64,000 nucleotides of DNA from Candidatus Rifleibacteriota bacterium (lineage in GTDB: Bacteria > Muiribacteriota > Ozemobacteria > Ozemobacterales > Ozemobacteraceae): positions 62,001-126,000 of the forward strand of contig JANJUX010000041.1 of NCBI GenBank assembly GCA_024710355.1, read 5' to 3'. A program made the position numbers and the translations under genes. The notes below the pieces were generated by a model. That model was not told the origin of the DNA. It saw nothing but the letters and a program-made list of their open reading frames with translations, and did not search any database. Below are positions 60,388 to 64,000 of the stretch, in pieces; the stretch's first letter is position 1, and each line of letters starts with the position of its first letter.

Positions 60388-62118
60388 ATGGTTTCAAACT
60401 ACTTCAAACCCCTGAATATACTCTGCATCGTCCTCTACATAGCTTTCATGGGTATTGCACTCGATTCTCAGGTAGTTGAGGCACTGGTTCTTAAAATTGC
60501 CGACCGCGGCGAAAAACCCCGTTATGTAGCCGAACCCGCCAGAGATGCCAGAAAACAGCAGATGACCGCCGAAACCCCGACAGTTCCCGTCGCGCCGGTT
60601 GCACCGGTCGTCACCATCCGCTACAGCAATCCCGGCACTGCCACTGAAAATCAGGTGACCGCCGGCGTCGAAACTGTCGCAATCGACCTTGCCACCACAG
60701 AATCAGCTGCTGCTACTTCTGAGTCAACCCGGGCAAACGAAACCGTAACGGCAATGAAGCCCGTAAATGAAGTGCCGGCAGCCGAAAACATTGCGTCAAC
60801 CGAAATGTCTACCGCCTCGATTGACATGCAGACAACCGAAGCCGCTTCTGCCAGGTCCGAAAACGAAAGTTTCGAAGTGGCTTACAAGTCAGCCGCTGCC
60901 GAGGCCATGGCCCGTCGCGAACCCAGCCGGGTGCAGGCCCTTCCCCTCAGAGCCTCTACAGTTGCTTCGGCTCTCCCGGGCAAAAGTCAGATGGCCGCAA
61001 CCGCAGGTTCCGCATCGGCGATCACCTACATCGACGCCGTCAGCAAAAACAAATGGGAATTCGCCACTCTTCTCGACCGCTACATCGTCAGGTATGACAG
61101 CGAAACCTATATCGTTCTCACCGTCAGGCCAGCACTGCAAAAGATGCTCGAAAACATTCTCGAACGCTATTCGAACCGCATCGGTGTTGCCATAATCCAG
61201 GACCCGGCCAGCGGCGAAATTCTCGCCATGTCATCGAGTCACCGTGGTATCGTAACCCCAATCGAAGCAGAAGAATTCAAAACCGACAACTGGGCTCTCA
61301 AGCCGACTTTTCCCGTCGCTTCTATTTTTAAGATCGTTACTGGCGCCGCGGCTATAGACACTGGTAAAATCACTTCAGAAAGCAGTTTCCTTGCCTGGGG
61401 CAAGACCTACATGACCGTCTGGAAAGCCTTCGCCAATTCACACAACGGTGTCTTCGGCCGCATTGCCAAAAAAATCGGTCGCGATGTGCTTGAAAAATAC
61501 ACAGCCGCTTTTGGCTTCAACAAGCCATTTTTCTTCGATCTGCCAGTCGGTAAATCGCTCGCCGATCTGCCCAACGATCAGATCAAACTGGGGCAGGCCG
61601 CTGCCGGTCTCAACCGCGACTTTCTCGTGAGCCCGATGCACGTTGCCAGCATTGTTTCGACCGTTCTTAACCGCGGCAAAACCATGAAACCCTATCTGGT
61701 CGATTACGTGGTGCGCAAAAACAAGGTTATTTTCAGACGTAAACCTTTTCAGCTTGCCCAGCCGATCAAGCCAAACACCGCCCGTGAAATCTACAAAATG
61801 ATGTATGGCACCACTTCGGTAGGCACCGGCAAAAAAGGTTTCGGCGGCTACAGCAGCTGCCCCGACCTGGCGACCATCTGCGGCGGCAAAACCGGCACTC
61901 TGACCGGCGCCTCGCCAAACTATCTGTTCACCTGGTTCGGTGGTTTTACCAAGGCAACCGGCCGTGATCTCTGCATCGTCACCCTGTCGGGCCAGCCCAA
62001 TCACTCAGGCACCAAAGCCTCTTCGATTGCCGGCCAGATTTCCTATGAACTCTACATGAAACGCCAGGGCAAAGACCCAGCGGCAGTAGCCAAAAAAACC
62101 CGCCGCAGCCGCCGTTAA
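60388..62118 (+). CDS. Penicillin-binding transpeptidase (monofunctional)
   Basis: 576 residues. One N-terminal TM helix (~8-30), a long Ala/Thr/Glu-rich linker (~45-215) and a transpeptidase domain with the three motifs: SIFK (Ser ~312), SHN (~350) and KTG (~501). The family cross-links peptidoglycan. There is no transglycosylase or obvious dimerisation domain, unlike typical class A/B PBPs. The first part is low-complexity and likely unstructured. No Shine-Dalgarno sequence is evident at the ATG. Ends with a bidirectional terminator. Confidence 0.88.
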   Translation: MVSNYFKPLNILCIVLYIAFMGIALDSQVVEALVLKIADRGEKPRYVAEPARDARKQQMTAETPTVPVAPVAPVVTIRYSNPGTATENQVTAGVETVAIDLATTESAAATSESTRANETVTAMKPVNEVPAAENIASTEMSTASIDMQTTEAASARSENESFEVAYKSAAAEAMARREPSRVQALPLRASTVASALPGKSQMAATAGSASAITYIDAVSKNKWEFATLLDRYIVRYDSETYIVLTVRPALQKMLENILERYSNRIGVAIIQDPASGEILAMSSSHRGIVTPIEAEEFKTDNWALKPTFPVASIFKIVTGAAAIDTGKITSESSFLAWGKTYMTVWKAFANSHNGVFGRIAKKIGRDVLEKYTAAFGFNKPFFFDLPVGKSLADLPNDQIKLGQAAAGLNRDFLVSPMHVASIVSTVLNRGKTMKPYLVDYVVRKNKVIFRRKPFQLAQPIKPNTAREIYKMMYGTTSVGTGKKGFGGYSSCPDLATICGGKTGTLTGASPNYLFTWFGGFTKATGRDLCIVTLSGQPNHSGTKASSIAGQISYELYMKRQGKDPAAVAKKTRRSRR

Positions 62119-62135
62119 ACGAGCTCAGCACACGC

Positions 62136-62171
62136 AAAAAAAATACCCCGGCATGACCGGGGTATTTTTTT
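62136..62171. terminator. Bidirectional terminator between convergent genes
   Basis: AAAAAAATACCCCGG-CATGA-CCGGGGTATTTTTTT: strong stem with A and T runs on both sides, serving the transpeptidase (+) and ClpB-like (-) genes. Confidence 0.95.
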
Positions 62172-62177
62172 GTTTGA

Positions 62178-63626
62178 TTATTCTTCTTCTTCGAGCTTGG
62201 TTGGCGGGTCAACAAACTTCGGAAGTGCCTGAGGCGGCATTTTCGGCGGTTCGATCTCTTTGATCTCAACCTTGCCGACAATCTTGAAATTGGCGCAGGG
62301 CTCTTTATCTTCGTCAACACCGTTCTCGGCAGAGATATCGTCACCCTTGTTGAAAGAGCCTTTAAGAATCTGCTCTGCCAGAGGATTCTCGATATAACGC
62401 TGAATGGTGCGGCGCAGCGGGCGGGCGCCGTATTTAAGATCAGTGCCCTTATCGACCAGGAAAGTTCTGAGTTCGTCGGTGAAAGTAAGGCGCATATTCA
62501 AGCCTGAAACGCGTTCAGATACTTCCTGGAGCAGGATTTTAAGAATTTCGAGATTGTCATTCTTGTCGAGCGCTCTAAAGACGATCACATCGTCGATGCG
62601 GTTGAGAAATTCGGGCGGGAACTTCTTTTCGAGGCTCTTGCGGGTGATCTTAACCTTCTTTTCGTGTGACAGGTCGTCGAGCTTCTGGGCGACTTTGGCA
62701 GACGATTCGTCAACTCTGAAACCGGGCTTGCTCTCTTCAGTGGTGATGTCAGAAACCCCGACGTTAGTTGTCAGAATGATGACACATTCTCTGAAGCTGA
62801 CAGTTTCACCTTTGCTGTCGGTGAGAATGCCTTCGTCAAGCAACTGCAGCAGCAGGTTATGAACTTTTTCGTGTGCTTTTTCGATTTCGTCGAAAACAAC
62901 AACGCCATTTGGCTTGTTCTTAACCGATTCGGTCAGATAGCCGCCTTCGTTGTGACCGATGTAACCCGGAGGGGCACCAATCAGCTTGGCGTATTCATGG
63001 CTCATGGCAAATTCTGAACAGTCAATGCGCACCAGATCGTTTTCGCTGCCGGTCATGAATTCGCAGAGAGCCTTGGCAAGCTCGGTTTTACCGACGCCGG
63101 TCTGGCCGACGAAAATAAAGCTGCCGACCGGGCGTTTCGGGTTCTTCAGGCCGACGCGGGCTTTTCTGATCGCCTGAGCCACAGCGGTTACCGCTTCGTC
63201 CTGACCAATAATGCGCTTGCGCAGGTGATTTTCGATCTCCATGTAACGCTGCTGCGAAGTTTTTGCTTCTTCGTTCTCAGAGCCGAGCATGGTGATAGCA
63301 CCGCTTTTGGCGGCCTGTTCGTCGACCTGAATGGTAACCTCTTTAATATCGAGCGTCGGGTTAACCTTGACGCAGAGATTATAAAGTTCCTGTTCGATGA
63401 TCTCACCAAGCAGGGGGTATTCGTTGTTTCCAAAGACCAGAGGGGCAATCTCATCGAGATAGTTGACGACTGAAGCGTTGATTATCAACCGCTTGTAAGA
63501 TTTCTTGTCGGTTATCTTGATGTTCTTGAAAAGCTGCTGTTTCTGCTCTGGCGTGAATGATCGTATGGCAACAAAGCGGTCTAAAGATTCACAGAACTTC
63601 ATCTTGATTCCGGGCGTGGAATCCAT
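62178..63626 (-). CDS. Single-AAA+ ClpB-D2-like unfoldase with a novel N-terminal domain
   Basis: 482 residues, about half of a ClpB/ClpC protein. The first ~130 residues are unrecognised. Residues ~139-460 match only the second AAA+ module of ClpA/B/C: Walker A GQTGVGKTE (174-182), pore loop GYIG (221-224), Walker B VVVFDEIEKAH, sensor 1 LTTNVG, Arg finger in EFLNRIDDV, sensor 2 GARPLRRTI. A proline- and glutamate-rich tail follows. Without D1 and ClpN it would form a single-ring unfoldase, like ClpX in plan. AGGAGGG precedes the ATG. Target and any protease partner are unknown. Confidence 0.85.
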   Translation of the reverse strand: MDSTPGIKMKFCESLDRFVAIRSFTPEQKQQLFKNIKITDKKSYKRLIINASVVNYLDEIAPLVFGNNEYPLLGEIIEQELYNLCVKVNPTLDIKEVTIQVDEQAAKSGAITMLGSENEEAKTSQQRYMEIENHLRKRIIGQDEAVTAVAQAIRKARVGLKNPKRPVGSFIFVGQTGVGKTELAKALCEFMTGSENDLVRIDCSEFAMSHEYAKLIGAPPGYIGHNEGGYLTESVKNKPNGVVVFDEIEKAHEKVHNLLLQLLDEGILTDSKGETVSFRECVIILTTNVGVSDITTEESKPGFRVDESSAKVAQKLDDLSHEKKVKITRKSLEKKFPPEFLNRIDDVIVFRALDKNDNLEILKILLQEVSERVSGLNMRLTFTDELRTFLVDKGTDLKYGARPLRRTIQRYIENPLAEQILKGSFNKGDDISAENGVDEDKEPCANFKIVGKVEIKEIEPPKMPPQALPKFVDPPTKLEEEE

Positions 63627-63656
63627 GAGAACCCTCCTGAGGGTACGTTTTTCCCA

Positions 63657-63686
63657 TTGACAAGCGAGTGCACAATGGAGTATAGC
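63657..63686 (+). promoter_or_regulatory. Promoter TTGACA-N18-TATAGC of the last gene
   Basis: Perfect -35 and a fair -10 box about 41 nt before the ATG at 63727. Confidence 0.5.
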
Positions 63687-63726
63687 TATTGTATCACTAA
63701 CCCAACCTCAAGGCAATACCCGTAAA

Positions 63727-64000
63727 ATGTTTATCAAGTCTAAAGAGGCTGAAGAACTTTTTGACAGAGGAATTAATTATTTCAGAGCCGGATTTTTTTC
63801 TGCTGCACTGAATGAATTCAATCAGGTAAAAAACATTGCACCTGACTACCCTAATATAGACTTCATCATCGAAGCCGCCCACAAAAAGAACAACGAGGTC
63901 GCCGGGCAGCTGAGCAATTTTATCGAAGAAAGTTTCGATGACGAAATAAAAGAGCTTTCTGATGAGCTGACTGTCGAAAATTCGTCTTATCTCGGGCCCG
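63727..64000 (+). CDS. Partial TPR-type protein (C-terminus off window)
   Basis: 91 codons visible. Residues ~5-40 form a TPR-like helix pair (AEELFDRGINYFRAGFFSAAL; N.. IAPDYPN), then an acidic helical stretch. No signal peptide. No good Shine-Dalgarno sequence. Identity cannot be settled from this part. Confidence 0.6.
   Translation, partial: MFIKSKEAEELFDRGINYFRAGFFSAALNEFNQVKNIAPDYPNIDFIIEAAHKKNNEVAGQLSNFIEESFDDEIKELSDELTVENSSYLGP

Overview
The window reads as chromosome of an uncultivated, diderm-type bacterium of roughly 50% GC. It carries about 55 protein genes, four tRNA genes and no phage, IS element or CRISPR array. The outer-membrane secretin and a nearly complete type II secretion system (T2SS) argue for two membranes, while S-layer-homology modules, Mini-RNase III and the cysS-mrnC-rlmB order recall Gram-positive-like lineages. 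Tandem clostripain-type peptidases, dockerin-like and Big_2 surface proteins and many orphan signal-peptide proteins would fit a candidate phylum such as Riflebacteria, but that is an impression from gene content and no marker was compared with any database.

Layout. 1-12.0 kb: a partial gene resembling an MBL-fold protein, a broken Rpn-type nuclease remnant, then three exported proteins on the minus strand (two-repeat dockerin-like protein, four-Big_2 lipoprotein, and a 2659-residue protein ending in the same dockerin-like repeats). 12.2-17.1 kb: minus-strand T2SS operon gspG-H-I-J-K-L-M plus a DUF2442 gene. 17.1-17.6 kb: a gene-free, GC-rich stretch with nested hairpins and two perfectly complementary 5-nt loops. 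17.6-21.0 kb: a two-TM protein, nth, and an unusual PTS-like pair (EIIA fused to a degenerate EI N-half; a membrane-anchored EIIB). 21.2-26.3 kb: translation block tRNA-Thr/Tyr/Thr-tuf-rpmG-tRNA-Trp-secE-nusG-rplKAJL, with an L10 leader and a consensus promoter, but without rpoBC after rplL. 26.3-29.4 kb: cysS-mrnC-rlmB. 29.5-36.1 kb: gspC-D-E-F, the other half of the T2SS.

36.2-50 kb: a zinc phospholipase C-like enzyme fused to a ComEA-type HhH domain, an SLH protein, an ABC exporter with a TPR partner, tpx, a STAS protein, and a run of exported proteins of unknown role (TPR, HExxH, large permease-like, EF-hand-like repeats, acidic secreted). 50.4-54.5 kb: GNAT, two tandem C11 (clostripain) peptidases with strong promoters and terminators, a small coiled-coil protein. 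54.5-58.7 kb: ABC exporter, AI-2E-type transporter, coiled-coil/HTH protein. 58.8-64 kb: YbhN-like flippase, LysM protein, penicillin-binding transpeptidase, a single-ring ClpB-D2-like AAA+ unfoldase, and a partial TPR gene.

How it fits together: the T2SS halves would export the signal-peptide proteins (giant dockerin protein, peptidases, phospholipase-like enzyme), which have surface, matrix or wall-binding modules. Several plus-strand genes lack a Shine-Dalgarno sequence and have a -10 box 6-9 nt before the ATG, suggesting leaderless transcripts. The items most worth following are the degenerate PTS pair, the complementary-loop RNA candidate, the leaderless promoters and the phospholipase-HhH fusion.
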